The translations under genes and the position numbers were made by a program. A model generated the notes under the pieces. The model was not told where the DNA came from and did not search any database. It was given only the letters and a program-made list of their open reading frames with translations. Source: Gnetum montanum (Eukaryota; Streptophyta; Gnetopsida; Gnetales; Gnetaceae). Taken from it: DNA of 52,352 nucleotides. Below are positions 33,792 through 46,283 of the stretch, in pieces. Position 1 is the stretch's first letter; every line of letters begins with the position of its first letter. The stretch covers positions 290,481-342,832 of the forward strand of contig MNCI01028413.1 of the NCBI GenBank assembly GCA_015680685.1, in the 5' to 3' direction.

Positions 33792-34836
33792 TGAGGATCA
33801 TTGAACTTAGAAAAGGGGGGAGAGGAGGGGGATAAACAAAGCACACACACTCAATTTAACATGGTTCCCTAACTTGGATAGTCTACACTTGGAGGGTAGA
33901 TTGTAAGCACACCACTGAACTTTGTTGCTCTCAAAACATTGTTGAAGGATCCACACCCTGTATAGTTTTCAAGCCCTTCTTTGGAGTGTTGTATTATAGC
34001 ACCAATCACTCAACCTTGTAAGGTCTTGTTAGGCTTGAAAATATGGTTTTAAGGCTTCCACAACCTTTACAATCTTAAGTTGTACATTGAAGTGTTGTAC
34101 TACAACACCAACAACTTAATCACGTAGGATCTCGACAAGCTCAAGCACATCAACCTTGCAAGACAATAATAACAAGAATTATAGGGGATAATTGCAACTT
34201 AGTTTGTTGATCCTTGTACAATTAGGTACAAAACACTTTACAATGCCAAAATGATAAGACAATGAGGAGAAACAAAGAATTCAATGATTACAAATGATTA
34301 CATAATGAATACAATAAGGCTTGCACTTTTCCCAATGCACATCAAGTCTTCTTATAGCTATTGTGTTTCTAAATTTTTCTTGGAACTCATGCAATAAGCA
34401 AGATAAGACATCTTTCTAAGAACTCATGCCTAAGACATCTCTCTAAATTTGCATTCAATTCTGGAAAGATGTCTTTCTTTGTTTCATGAAAGATGTCATT
34501 TTGAGGTTTCCATTCTAGAAGACACTTTTGTCTTATGGAAGACATCTTTCTAAACTTGATTTGCATTTTGTAAAGATGTCTTTGCCTCATCGAAGATGTC
34601 TTTGTCTGAGAAAGATATCTTTGTCCGAGTTCACTTTAATTCTGTCAAGATGTCTATTGCTTCCCAAAGATGTCATTCTTCATCTTCATTTACATGATGA
34701 ATCCTTCATTCTTTGTCCATAACCTTGCTTAATTTAAGTTCTTATCCTACAAGCACAACAACTACATGCACATACAAATAACGTTTATCTTCCAATTTTC
34801 TTAATGTTTTGACATACCAAAACCAAAAGGTCCACA
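33792..34836 (-). repeat. 5' LTR (1,045 bp) of the copia-like element
   Basis: In minus orientation it starts TGTGGACC and ends GATCCTCA. It matches the 3' LTR at 28424-29510. About eleven GACGTC-type motifs lie at 34408-34675, and a TATA-like TATAAG lies near 34352-34357. AACAT at 34837-34841 duplicates 28419-28423. Confidence 0.9.
34408..34675 (-). promoter_or_regulatory. array of ~11 GACGTC-type palindromes in LTR U3
   Basis: GACATC and GATGTC variants of AAAGACGTCTTT recur every 20-30 bases, with no intact CpG left in this copy. Confidence 0.6.
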
Positions 34837-34841
34837 AACAT
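34837..34841. repeat. target-site duplication AACAT (right copy)
   Basis: Identical to 28419-28423 on the other side of the copia-like element. Confidence 0.85.
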
Positions 34842-36127
34842 CACCTAGGTAGAACACCTCATTTTGAGCCTTTAAAGACTACTAAAATTATCAATGATGA
34901 TGTTTGTCATCTTGGGGATGATTAGTATCCATCATTGAGATCCTATAAAAGTCCAAAATACTATTGGTGATGGTGTTTTTGAAGGGTCTTTCTATCAGTG
35001 GCATTGATGCTAATGTTGGGATCAACTGTAGAATCACAATGATTTTCTAGTCTTGGGAGCATGAAAATTAATCGAATATGGACTTAGCAATGAACTTCAT
35101 TGAATATGAGCAATATGAAGGCTATATTAATATATTTAGAATAAGTACAGAGCATAAAACACATGATTAGCATGAATAAGTACCTTCATAGTAGTAATAA
35201 CTTTTATACCAGTAGCCATCATTCTAGCAATAGGAATCATAGATGTAGGTCCACCTATCATGCAAACTAGTGTTGTAAGCATACATAGTCATGCAAAAGA
35301 GAGAGAAAGATGCACAATTGATGCTAAGAAAGCTAGCACTACCAAATATTTATAGGCACAAAAAGGTAGGGTTTGTTTAATTCCAAGAATAATATTCTAA
35401 TTTTAAGATTGTATTACATATATTCACAAGAGGGTTCCAATGATTAATCCATGAGTTTAAGTCACTAATAAAATATTAGAAGAAGCCTACATGTCCAAGA
35501 ATGAATTCCAAGATATATTAAAAGAATAATTGGAATTAACCCCAAATATTTTATTGCCATATTCTAACATTATGCCAAAACCAAATAACATAAAATAAAA
35601 TATTTAATATATTAAACATAAATAAAATACTAGTAATGGGCCATTACCATCCTTCCAAACTATTCATCTAGGAGCAAAAAGAGTCAACAAGATAATTGGA
35701 AAATAAATCCAAAAGTTAAAAGAATAAAAGGATAATAAAATACCAATATATAAACATACATATAAACTATGAGTTAAGGGTCCAAACCTTTAGATGCATA
35801 CATATAAGCATATAAAAAATATCATTCTATCCAAGAGATCTCAAGTTTTAGTCTCAACAAGCATAAAAGAAGGCATATTAGCATATACTAGTAAGGTAAT
35901 ATAACATTAAATCATAATATAATAAGAATATAATATTATGCTTAAGAACCATGCATAAAAAATTGATAAAGCAAATGTCCTACATTCTAAATGGAATTAA
36001 ATGAAGCTTTATTAAATTTGAAAACCCATAGGATCTATTGGACAAATATTACATTTTCATGAAAAATAAAGATATACTCTACAAATTGACTAAGCACTAG
36101 TTGGAACATCATAAATCAATAATTTTG
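34842..36127. other. AT-rich region: repeat-array end, then unassigned DNA
   Basis: Bases 34842-35040 continue the degenerate tandem repeat interrupted by the copia-like element. Beyond that the DNA is AT-rich without a recognisable ORF. A minus-strand TATAAATAT at 35346-35354 with CCTACC and GGACC segments nearby could be an LTR promoter, but I could not define LTR ends. Confidence 0.4.
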
Positions 36128-37582
36128 TTGTAACATTATAATATTGTCTGAAATCAATATCCACAATATAAGAAACAAATACAACTCATCTTTAAGGACT
36201 CTTGATTTGCATAAGTTATAAATACACCCTTCTCAGAGGTGTTGAATCCTTCTTCCACTTTTAATTCTAAGGTGATGAGAACTCAAGCAAAGATTACTGA
36301 TAGAATTCCAATACTTGATGGGAATAGTAGCTGAGAGATAGTGAGCTTCTACATCTAGTTTTTTAGATCTAATGTGGTGTATATAAAATTGTCTCTTTCC
36401 TTCCATATTAGATCATCTTTTTGTTAAAAATTTTTGCTTGACTAGTTGATGAATATGCTTACGATTTTTTTGCATGTCCTCCCAAGAGATATTCCATCTT
36501 CTTAAGGAGTGCATCCCTTGAAAATACCAAACATAGTCTTATGAATCCTTAAGAATTACTTTAGAAAATTTGTCTTGCCTTAAGATATGCAAGCTATGAG
36601 TGATGTAATAAATTAGAATAAGGCTTCTACTTCTAAAGGTAATGAATCACATTCATATTATAACATTGAGCAAGGTGTTTATATCTTTACCTTGAACTTA
36701 TCAAGAAGAACTATTTTTTTTCACTTGATGAAGCATCATATATTAGGCAACTATGTTAATGCATGACCATTAACACATCTTTGGATACATTGATGCATAT
36801 GTGTTAACACTAAGTCACCTAGAGCTTATATATGCAAACACCTATTGCATAGAGGCATCATTTTGGTCAATATTATAGTTGAACTCTTTTAGCTTTTTAT
36901 TTTGTAATCTTAGCAAACAATTAACAAGTGCATACAGTGTGGATTTAATTCAATTTTATGACATATTATTCAAGTGGCATTATATTTAGACACATTTCAT
37001 AAATGACAATAAGATCAAGATTAATTCATATTCATTGCAACACTTTGACTTAGAATATATTTTTCTCTCAATGTAATTTACTTTTCATGTACTTAGTTAA
37101 TATTTACATTTTCATGTACATTACTCAATTTTCAAAATGCACAAAATAAGTTTCGAGCGTAACCAATTTCAAGTGTTATCCTAGTGGCATTATTGCTTGG
37201 TTTACCTAGTAGCATAACACTTGGTAACCCAACAGTGGATACATGAGTTAAGGACCTCTATAGTAAGCTAGGAATGGATACTCATTGTCCTTAGGCTGGC
37301 CTAAAATTTATCTTCTTGTTATGAGTAGATTCATTAAAAAAATAATTTTCATGTTTTTATATGGTGTAGCCATAACAACACAACATTAATAATCATATGC
37401 CTTACTTTGGACAAAACCATACATGATAAAGCTACTACTAGTCCAAGTAAGAAGAGAGCAACTTGTGATTGACACTTAACAATCTAGATACCACACTAGT
37501 TTTATCCATGTAATTTGATTGGATCCCAGATACACGCTTGTGAATCATATGGTTGGGTGTAGAGGATACCTATTGCTCAACA
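36128..37582 (+). repeat. LTR of an old Athila/Tat-like element (5' border uncertain)
   Basis: The 3' end is clear: CTCAACA at 37576-37582 is one base before a tRNA-Asp-type PBS, preceded by GGGTGTAGAGGATACC, which matches the end of the younger LTRs. A TATA box TATAAATA lies at 36217-36224. TGTTGTAACATT at 36128 is a possible start, about 90 bases before the TATA box. No gene is seen inside. Confidence 0.55.
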
Positions 37583-37583
37583 T

Positions 37584-37602
37584 TGGCATTGTTGCTAGGG
37601 AT
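37584..37602 (+). other. primer-binding site, tRNA-Asp type (decayed)
   Basis: TGGCATTGTTGCTAGGGAT differs from the tRNA-Asp complement mainly by CpG decay. Confidence 0.7.
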
Positions 37603-37716
37603 GGTGCTAGTGATCTAGATTAGTTATATTATAAACAATTGTTGTAAAAGAATTAATAATTTATCTTTTAGGAAATACTACTATTTTAAGCCACATACAC
37701 ATTATTAATTAAGAAC

Positions 37717-40379
37717 ATGTCTCCTTTGTATAGGACTAATAATCCATCACACGATGAGAACACTAGTAGAAGAAATAATAGGATCTATATTGAAGAAAAT
37801 TTGAGTGAAAAACTACAAGTAGGAGTCTCATATGCTCATTCTGATCCTTACTATATTCAAAGGCTATGTTCAACTATCACAAACAATCCTAAAGAGGATG
37901 GAACAAGTCCTAGAACAAGGAAGGCCTTTAGGCCTAGGACCTCTTACAAACCTAGAAGAGAAGAAATGAGGGACCATAATGAAAGATGTAGGAGCCATGG
38001 TTATTCTCCTAGTTTACCATCTTCCTCTTCATCTTCATAGTCTAGTTCTGGAAAAGATGAACATAGGTATGGAAATAGAGCTCTACTAAGGGATTAATGA
38101 AGATAGAAATAGAAATCAAAGACAAGATACAAGGTATCAAATGGATCATACAGAAGTGCATTACAATCAGATAGATAAAAATAAAGATTATAACCATGAC
38201 ATGTATAACATTAATGAACCCTTGTTGGCTACTAGAAGCATGATATAAATCATGGAGGTAGTTAGAATACCCCATAGACATCAAAGGAAAAGCATCATCA
38301 AATGACTTGATATGAATAATATTTCTAAATTTAAGGGAGACTTCAACTCTAATTCACAACATCATTCATAAGCCTTCCATGATGCTTGCACCTTGAAAAA
38401 TATTGAAAGTAAGTAGCAAAATATTAAGCCCTTTTCTTGGATATTAATAGAAGAAGTTGAAAATTAGTATAGATCCTTGGAACTAGATTCAATTCATTGC
38501 TGCTCCTTAATAAAGAAACCATGAATCCCTTAATGTAGCCTTAGGTAGATACTATTCTCTATTTCATAGATGCATAGACCATGGATTTTCTCAAAAAGAG
38601 AAGCTTTACCACATCATAGATGGGCTTCATAACAGAACAAGGAAGATCCTTAGGATCTATGCCTAAGGAAGATTATCAGAACTAAGAGTCCATCAGATAC
38701 AAAGGTTAATTGAACAAGTGATAAAAGAAGAAGAAGAGATGTGTAAAAGAGAGAGCATAGGGAAGTATAACTAGGATCCAATCCTTTGCAAGAAAGAGAT
38801 TTATAGTTATGATCAAGAAGAAGAGGTAGCTCTTGATGAGTTGATTTCACATAAAACTTTGCAAATACAAAAGGATATTATTGAGATTGAAGCAAAGGTA
38901 GATAAGATGTGGGAGTTGATAGATGAAAAAGTTACAACCAACTTGAAAACCATAAAGGAGAAGGTATAGCAAGTAGGATCAAGTGATCAAGACAATGAGA
39001 GCAAAAATAACAAGAAAATAAGCAAGGATACTTATCAACAAAATGGAAAAATAGTTGTAGTAGAAGATGTTGTAGACTTAGATTCAGAGAAGGAGGATGG
39101 ATGTGACATCTATCAATATGAACATACATAGGGATATTTCCTAGTTATGTTACATCTACAAGAGTTTGGAGATTTTTCTTTGAATCCCAAGTTTGTGGAA
39201 AAGCAAATTCCCAAAATATTTCCTTAAAAATAAAGTAATTATAGATAGTCCTATAACCAATGATACTATCCTAGTGGAACTCCTTATCAATCTCAAGATT
39301 GCTATTAATAATAGTGGTAAAACCTTTAGTTATGGGGGATTCCATCAACAAACTAGAAATATCCCTATTTCTAGCTAGTTCCTTCTCAATACTATATTCA
39401 ACAATATATTTCTCTAAATGGTTCTACTGTCCATACCTTAATGCACTACTACCACCCTCTTGAGTACCATCAACCTACAACATTTCCTATGGGATCACCA
39501 TCTCATGCCCCTCATCATTTGTTACATCTTCAATACTCTCATACTTCCCTCCAACATATATCACCACCAACTATTTAGGAAGGATTGGCATCACAACCTT
39601 CACAGAAGAATGTCATTCACGTTGTGAACATATAAGTGAATGATAATGTTAGTAGATCTAAGCATAAGGCTTGGAAATGTCCTTTCTTTAGGATAGTTCC
39701 TACACATATGAATAAAACTAGTAGATCTACTAGCTCATTAGGACTAGCACAAGGTCAATTTGATGCAACCTCCTTCCTTACAAAGACAATGTCTCCTAAT
39801 CCTACATAAAAGCCAATAATCATTATAACTCCAACACAAAACATAAAAGATGAACCTATCACTATGGAGAGATAGAAAATTTCATGCATTACTAATAATT
39901 ATAAAGGATGTTGTTGCAAGTTGAAGGTTCAAAGTATTAACATGATCCCTATAACAACCCACAACAAATTTGAGGAGCAAGTGTGTGTGCAAAACCATGT
40001 CTACACAATAGCCACTAAACCAAAAGACACCCAGTGGCTAGAAAATAAGAATATCAAACCACCCAAAAGATGCATGAAAATATCTGGCACATATCACTTC
40101 TTGTCCTAAGAAAATGAACGACATCTTACACTTTGACTATGCACCAGAAGAAATTGTTAAATAAGGAGACCCAAGAACTAAAATGGAAAATCATAAAGAA
40201 AAAATATCTAGACCCTTTAAAAAGAAAATACCTTTTAATCTAGTTGAATATATGTCTTCAAATGATCAAAACTTGATTATCATCAATTTTAAATGTGCTA
40301 AGCAACGAAAACCCAAATCACTAAAGATGATAAATAGAAAACATATGGTATATAACCAAGGGAATGTGCAATCCATTTT
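37717..40379 (+). pseudogene. gag of the old Athila/Tat-like element, protease lost
   Basis: The ATG at 37717 opens 107 codons ending in a Ser run at 38040, equivalent to the Ser-rich region of the younger Gags. The capsid-like segment (LDMNNI, then FHDACTLKNIE) follows at about 38270-38500, the charged helical segment at 38650-39060, and a decayed zinc knuckle (C-D-I-Y-Q-Y-E-H) at about 39102-39140. The Pro/Tyr-rich linker follows. The segment at 39921-40109 aligns with the part after the protease in the 9929-13309 copy, so the protease was deleted near 39800. Many stops; clearly the oldest gag here. The element is interrupted at 40419 by the chromovirus and resumes at 47060. Confidence 0.75.
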
Positions 40380-40414
40380 CTAAATGCTCGTCCATGAGTT
40401 TATTCATGGGGTAG

Positions 40415-40419
40415 ATGTC
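40415..40419. repeat. target-site duplication ATGTC (left copy)
   Basis: ATGTC here and ATGTT at 47060-47064 flank the chromovirus, differing by one C-to-T. Confidence 0.75.
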
Positions 40420-41202
40420 TAATGAGGAGATCCCATAAATTCCACAACCAAATCTTTCTAAATATCATAAAATAGTAAATTTGAACAAGAAAACAAACTA
40501 AAAGTTTTATTCTTGCTCAAATGGAGAAATTATAGTTGAAAGGAAGTATAATTCCCAAGGATAGACAAGAGATTCAATCAAATTCTCACACACTCAATCC
40601 AAGAAAACACACACTTACATGGATGATGATCAAGGAACCTTGCCAAGACTCTTTCTCTCTCTATTCTTCTATTAACTCCCTAGACTCTCTCTTAACCAAA
40701 TTGAAAGCCCAAGAGGTTTATTTATATCCTTCCTCCCTATCTCTTCATCTTCCTTCTTTAAATTCAAAATTTAAATCTTTAAAGACTTGTAGGAAATTGT
40801 CTTGTATCCATCTGGGATGTCTTGGAGGAGAATGGGATGTCTCACTCGAAAGTGGCTATTAATAGCTGGGACATCTTGAAATCATGTGGGACATCTTAGC
40901 TGAGACATCTAAAATGTAGCTGGAACATCTCACCTACAGTTGGAACGTATCACTTGCAATTGGGATGTCTTAGTTGCAATGGCAAAATACAAAGATCCTT
41001 GTTTTAAGGCTTGGAACCTCTGGACACCTCCAAATAAGTATTCATAGCCCATAGAACCTCCTAAACTCATCATAATAGTTCCAAAACACTCCCAAACATC
41101 TTAAAATATCCTAAGGTCTTCATAAACAAAACAAAATAAAAATACAAACACAACAACATACAAACATATTGAGGATTAGACATGGGCTGGGTCATTGTAT
41201 CA
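40420..41202 (-). repeat. 3' LTR (783 bp) of the minus-strand chromovirus
   Basis: In minus orientation it starts TGATACAATGACC after a purine-rich tract and ends at 40420 (CCTCATTA, from CCTCATCA). It aligns with 46284-47059. It contains a TATA box at 40718-40726 and a cluster of GGACGTC-type motifs at about 40812-40970. Confidence 0.9.
40812..40970 (-). promoter_or_regulatory. array of GGGACGTC-type motifs in LTR
   Basis: About eight units of GGGATGTCT, GGGACATCT, GAGACATCT or GGAACGTAT occur in this LTR. The 5' LTR has matching units at 46677-46812, including less decayed GGGGCGTCTTT and GGACGTCTTA. This points to an original GGGACGTCT repeat. Confidence 0.55.
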
Positions 41203-41217
41203 TCTTTCCCATCCTTA
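41203..41217 (-). other. polypurine tract of the minus-strand chromovirus
   Basis: The minus strand reads AAGGATGGGAAAGA directly before TGATACA. Confidence 0.65.
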
Positions 41218-41236
41218 AGAAAAATTAAACTTTTTC

Positions 41237-42585
41237 TCAAGTTGGTTGTACACTTGGGATAAAATTAAGTCCCCACAAAGCCAAATATTTCTCATGGATC
41301 CAAATGGCATTTTCAGATCCTTCATCATTCCAATGCACCAAGTACTCATGCACTTTTCTACCTCTTGTGCTCCTAGCATCCTTTGCTTGTAGCATAATTG
41401 CTTTCCTTGGTGTCTTGGCTAAGTTTGAATCTTCAAGTGCATCCTTGAGGATCTCAACACTATTCCTCAAGTCTAATGCAATCACATTCCCATGGTATGG
41501 GCTCAAATATGAAACATTAAAAACACAAGAAATAGGCAAATCATTAGGTAAGTCAATCTCATAAGCATTTTGATTGATTTTGTCCCTAATCTAAAATAGA
41601 ATAATTCTCCTTGACTTGAGCTTATAGAAGTGCATGTTCTTTTGTCTTTCTTTGCTCAAGTAAATCGAAACATACTCACAAATCTAGAAATTAATTGTTC
41701 TCTTTCCTTCATTAGCCTTGGAAGACAATCTTTATTATTTTCTCCAAGTGATACTTAACTTGTTGATGCAATTCTCTCATTTGATTAACAAAGTATGAAC
41801 TCAAAGAGGCATAATCTTCAAATTTCCTTAACTCATCAACCATTCTTGGTGAAAATTTATAATTTTCCATAAAGAAACTCTTACCAATGCTAGAATGGGA
41901 AGCAATATTGTATGAGAATTTAGCATGGGCCAACATGTTGTCCCACCTTTGAGGCTAATCCTCACACAAACACCTCAAGATCTTTAATAGAGACCTATTT
42001 ACAATTTAGTTTTCCCATAAATTTGGGGGTGATAGGCTATTAAAAAAGATAACTTGGTTCTAAGTAGTTTCCAAGTGATCTCTAAAAATGACTAGTAAAC
42101 TTGATATTCCTATCACTTATAATATTTAAAGGAATGCCATGTAGCCTCACAACATGCTAAAAGAATAAATGTGCAACATGGGAAGCATCACTACTTTGCT
42201 TGCATGGAATAAAATGAGCCATCTTGGTAAATATATCTACTACAAAAAGTATAGAATCATGACCAGATCTTGTCTTAGGAATGCCATAAACAAAGTCCAA
42301 AGAAACACTTTTCCAAGGAGAATTTGGAATTGGCAAAGGTAGGTAATGACCATCTACACCTTTTCCCCCTTTGAACTTTTGACAATTATAGCATTCTTTT
42401 ACAAATTTAACCACATCATTATACATACCTGGCCAAAAGTAATTTTTGCTCACCAATTCTAATGTCTTGGTCTTGCTCATATGTGTAGCCATGTCACTTT
42501 GGTATTTCTCTTCAATGAGTTTGTACTTGAATTCATACTTTGGAACATAAATTTTTTCATCCTTAAATAAAATCCCATTCTTCAC
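41237..42585 (-). pseudogene. chromovirus integrase and chromodomain
   Basis: The minus strand from 42585 gives the integrase zinc region (NYFWPGMYNDVV and CYNCQKFKGG; one zinc-binding His reads as Tyr). The catalytic core follows with SLDFVYGIPKTRSGHDSILF and VVDIFTKMAHFIPC, which keeps the first Asp. After frame breaks, IISDRN appears near 42130 and a C-terminal segment at 41936-41712. The last open part (41539-41237) has CVFNVSYLSPYHG and a chromodomain with H-E-Y-L-V-H-W-N-D and a closing W. It would integrate the cDNA and direct it to chromatin; frameshifts make it inactive. Confidence 0.85.
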
Positions 42586-42644
42586 ATGATAAACTTTCCA
42601 TTGATCAGTCCTTCCTAATAATGGGGACTATATCTCTTCCCAAA

Positions 42645-44050
42645 TTACACCAAATCCTTATCATTAGGATACAATAAAGAAAAAAAGTCAAATCCTTGAA
42701 CTTTCACATTAGAAGCAACAACATGAACTCTAGACAAAGCATTTGCCACAACATTAGAATTTCCACTCCCATGTTTCAAAACAAAATCAAATTCTTGCAA
42801 TTGCTCTATCCATTTCATGTGCTTGGCACTCAATTTCTTTTGAGAATTTAAAAATTGAAGTGCTCTATGATTAGTAAATAAAAGAAACTCTGATCCTAGC
42901 AAGTAATGTCTCTAATGTTTAATGGATTGAAGTATAGCAGATAACTCCTTCTTATACATACTATACTTTTGTCTAGATTCATTTAATTTTTACAAAAAGA
43001 ATGTAGTTGACTTACCTTTCTGAGAAAGCACACCTCTAATAGTAAACCCACTTGCATCTATTTCTACTTCAAAAAGTTTTGAGAAATTTGGAATTGCCAA
43101 AACTAGAGCACTATAAATTTTCTCTTGCAATGCTTGAAAGGAATTTTCTTTCTCATTATCTCAAACAAAGGCTGAATTTTTCTTTAAACAAGAAAGCATA
43201 GTCCATGCAATGGAACTAAAATTCTTAATAAATCTCCTATATAACCCAACTAAACCAAGAAAAGATCTCACCTCTTCCAAATCCTTGGGTGAAGGCCATT
43301 TCTTAATTGCCTTTATCTTACTTGGTTCCATTTTGAATTGGTTCTTTGAGACAACATGACCTAGGTAGACAATTTATTTCTTCATGAAGTGGCATTTCTT
43401 GGCATTAATCATCAACTTTGCCTCTTGTAACTTAGAGTAAATCATCTTCAAATGATGTACATGGCCCTCTTCCTTAAAACTATACACAAGAATGTCATTA
43501 AAGAAAACAATGTACTATTTACCAAAAAAATCCCTTAGGACTTCATGCATGAGCCTCATAAATATGGCTAGAGCATTGGTTAGCCAAAAAGGCATGACTA
43601 ACCACTCATACAAGCCATCTGGTGTCTTAAAGGTTGTTTCCCATTCATCTCTTGGTCTAATCCATATTTGATGATAACCACTTTTTAAATTAATTTTAGA
43701 AAAAAAATCTTAGCATTGGCAAGCACATCAAGAATGTCATCCATCCTAGGAATAGGAAATTTAGACTTGATAGTAATCCTATTCACAACCCTAGAATCTA
43801 TGCACATCCTTAATTCATCGGTGTTCTTATTGGCAACTAACATAGCTAGAACGACACAAGGAGAGATGGATTCCTTAATAAAACCATTAGATAGTAATTC
43901 ACTTTCTTATCCAATTCTTCCCTCTAATTTGGAGTCATGTAGTAGGCTCTTTCATTTGGAATTGTAGCTCCTTGTATAAAGTTTATTTAATGTTGGATGG
44001 ATCTCATTGATGGAAGCTCTTCCAATTTTCCCTTGAAAATATTAACAAAT
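42645..44050 (-). pseudogene. chromovirus reverse transcriptase and RNase H
   Basis: From about 44050 the minus strand shows the RT start with an I-K-E-S-I-S-P-C-like segment, MCIDSRVVNRI and FPIPRMDD, in shifting frames. The catalytic box reads F-F-N-D-I-L-V-Y at 43488-43505, where the first Asp of the usual Y/F-x-D-D has become Asn (codons at 43494-43499). LGLVGLYRRFIKNF follows. The RNase H end (42902-42645) is open with LLFTNHRALQFL and KHMKWIEQLQEFDFVLKHGS, then V-A-N-A-L-S-R. The lost catalytic Asp and frameshifts show it is dead. Confidence 0.85.
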
Positions 44051-44223
44051 TCTAATGTCAAAGGTTGTACCACTAGAGGAAGTTTAGTTGTATGCTCCTC
44101 TTCACTTGTTGCAAGTGTTGACATGATGAAAAAACCATGCCCAACTTCTTCAGATGCTTGTATGTACTCTTGCTCACTAAGTAAGATAAATAAAGCATTA
44201 ATAGGGACATTTTTCTTATACTG

Positions 44224-44729
44224 CTACCAATTCATAGGAATGAATTTATGTGTTCCATCTTCTCTTGGAATAGACCAAACATTTCTTGCACCACTAAAAG
44301 AAGCCTTATTATCAAAGTTCCAAGGTCTTTCTAAAATAATATTAGCACAATCAATAGGGAGGATCTTACAATGTACATTGTCCTGAAAAGAAACAATTTT
44401 AAAAGATAAAATATACTTCTCCTTGACTTCTTGGAAATGATCCTTGGATAGCCAATGGACTCTATAGGGTCTAGGATGTGGAAATGTCTTCAAACCAAGC
44501 TTAAAAAAATCTTTGAAGAAATCACATTTTCTTGAGCTCCACTTTCAATTAAAGAGTGTATCAATTCACCAGTGTTTAGACATCTAGTTCGAATCCTAAA
44601 GAGCATCTTTCTTCTAGGATCTTCATTGACATTAACATTTCTCCTAAAAGTGGAAGAATTAAGTTCAGTAATATCTTCAATCATTGGTGCATGAGGATTA
44701 CCTTCATTGGAGGATTCTTCCTTTTCCAA
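44224..44729 (-). pseudogene. chromovirus aspartic protease
   Basis: Two overlapping minus-strand pieces (44729-44490 and 44493-44224) form the protease. The active site reads L-I-E-S-G-A-Q-E-N-V-I-S, so the catalytic Asp is Glu. The C-terminal part has ILPIDCANIILERPWNFD, matching the I-L-L-G-R-P-W motif of chromoviruses. A frameshift lies near 44490. Confidence 0.75.
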
Positions 44730-45924
44730 GGTCTAAATTTCCTTGCCTTTGGAGATCTTTGGCTTTTTGCATTTCCATTATTTGTGTCCCTTTTAACCAC
44801 AATTGAAGCACTGAATTCTAGATGCATAGCAATTTCCTTGATCCTTTCCCTTCTTGGAGTAGCCTTTCTTGGAATATTGGCCCTCCTTGAACTTCTCTTA
44901 CTTCTCCTTAGTGTTTTGTTTGGAATTTTCCTTCTCCTTGGCTTCTTTCTCATCTTTAGAAGCTTTGGAGTCCTTGCCTTTACAAAATTTAGGACCTCTA
45001 TTGTATCCTTGGAGTTTCTTCTTAACCTTAAGAGCCAATTCAAAAGCCTTATCCAATGTTTGAGGGTCATAGAAGGTTAGCTCTTGTTGATACTCCCTTT
45101 TAAGTCCTCCTTGATACTTAGATGCTTGTTCATAATCATTCTAATGAACTTTTGCAAGCTAGAAAGCCTTACAAAAATTCATGTAGTAGTTTTTTACACT
45201 CTTATTACCTTGCCTTAGTTACTTCAATTTTTGAATGGCCTCTTGTTTATGATGAGTCTTCTCAAATTTCTTCTTAGGTAGGAATTGCATTAAAGACCAA
45301 TCCTTGATAGGAGTATCATTGTTCATCTTGTAAGAATGACTTTCCTTCTCCCATTATACAAAGGCTATGCCTTCCAACTTGGTTTCATCATAAGATACCT
45401 TTTGATGATTTTTCACATCTTTAAGTTCAAAATACTTGTTAATCATTTTCAACCAAGAGAGGAAAGATTCAGTTCCTTCTATGCCATTGAAAGATTTGAA
45501 TTTAACATGAGGCATCCTTGAAGCATGTTTGAAATATTTTTCAAGAGTGACTTTAATTTATTCACCTTGCTTCCTTTGAGGCTAAGAAGGAAGTTTCTTT
45601 TTTCCTTTCTTAGTAATTAAAACCTTGAGACTTATTTTTAGCATTGGGAACATGAAGAAAAACATCATCTTGAGCTTCTCCTTCTCCAAAGTATTCATAT
45701 TCAAAAGGAATATCATCTTTAAGGGATGGCATTAAGGAATGTCTTGAATAAGATCTTGGTGAATAATTGCATGAATTTTATCCTTTCTTGGATGCTTTTG
45801 GTGAAGCAACATATTCTTTGTTCTCTCCAAACCTTTCAATTTTCTCAACAATGAGCTTGAGATCATTTCTCATATCACCCATATCTCTTGAAAAATCTTG
45901 AACTATCTTCTTCTTTAGAGGCAT
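44730..45924 (-). pseudogene. chromovirus gag
   Basis: The minus-strand ATG at 45924 opens M-P-L-K-K-K-I-V-Q-D and an N-terminal helical segment. A decayed capsid region follows, then a Lys/Arg-rich segment and the zinc knuckle at 44769-44810. There are many stops and frameshifts. The PBS (46267-46280) and LTR lie upstream in the same orientation. The hydrophobic plus-strand frame at 44691-45080 is the antisense of the Lys/Arg-rich part, not a gene. Confidence 0.7.
44769..44810 (-). other. Gag zinc knuckle C-x2-C-x4-H-x4-C (with two stops)
   Basis: The reading is C-F-N-C-G-stop-K-G-H-K-stop-W-K-C. All four zinc ligands survive, but two codons have become TAA. Confidence 0.75.
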
Positions 45925-46266
45925 GATGGAAATTTATCTAAAATGCAATTTTCAAAAAATTCTATAAGAACAAATGAAAACTTCAAGATTTCTCAAAGAA
46001 TGAGATAATAAATTCTCGTATCTTAAGAAAAATATGCACGGGATCTTCAAATCCTAGCTATTACAAGCTAATGAGTGTCCAATTCCATAATTATCTTCCA
46101 ATTCTTGAAAGATATGACAAACTTAGAAATGAAGGAAAATTTTCAAATGCTAGGATGAGTAGAATAAGTAACAAGAGAGACTTCACCCAAGTTTGAGAAT
46201 TTGGAGTGATTCTTTGCAATTGAGATGAGAATTATCCACTTAAATGCAATTGTCTTTAATTTTAAA

Positions 46267-46280
46267 CTACTCTAATACCA
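46267..46280 (-). other. primer-binding site, initiator-Met type
   Basis: The minus strand reads TGGTATTAGAGTAG, close to TGGTATCAGAGC, three bases from the LTR end. Confidence 0.75.
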
Positions 46281-46283
46281 ATT

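Noticed and set aside
29068-34675. Regularly spaced short repeats considered as a CRISPR-like array
   Set aside because: Units are short, palindromic and degenerate with irregular spacing inside plant LTRs; this is a promoter-type array.
44691-45080. Hydrophobic plus-strand frame that looks like a membrane protein
   Set aside because: It is the antisense of the Lys/Arg-rich segment of chromovirus gag (AAG/AGG read backwards gives Leu, Phe and Ser).
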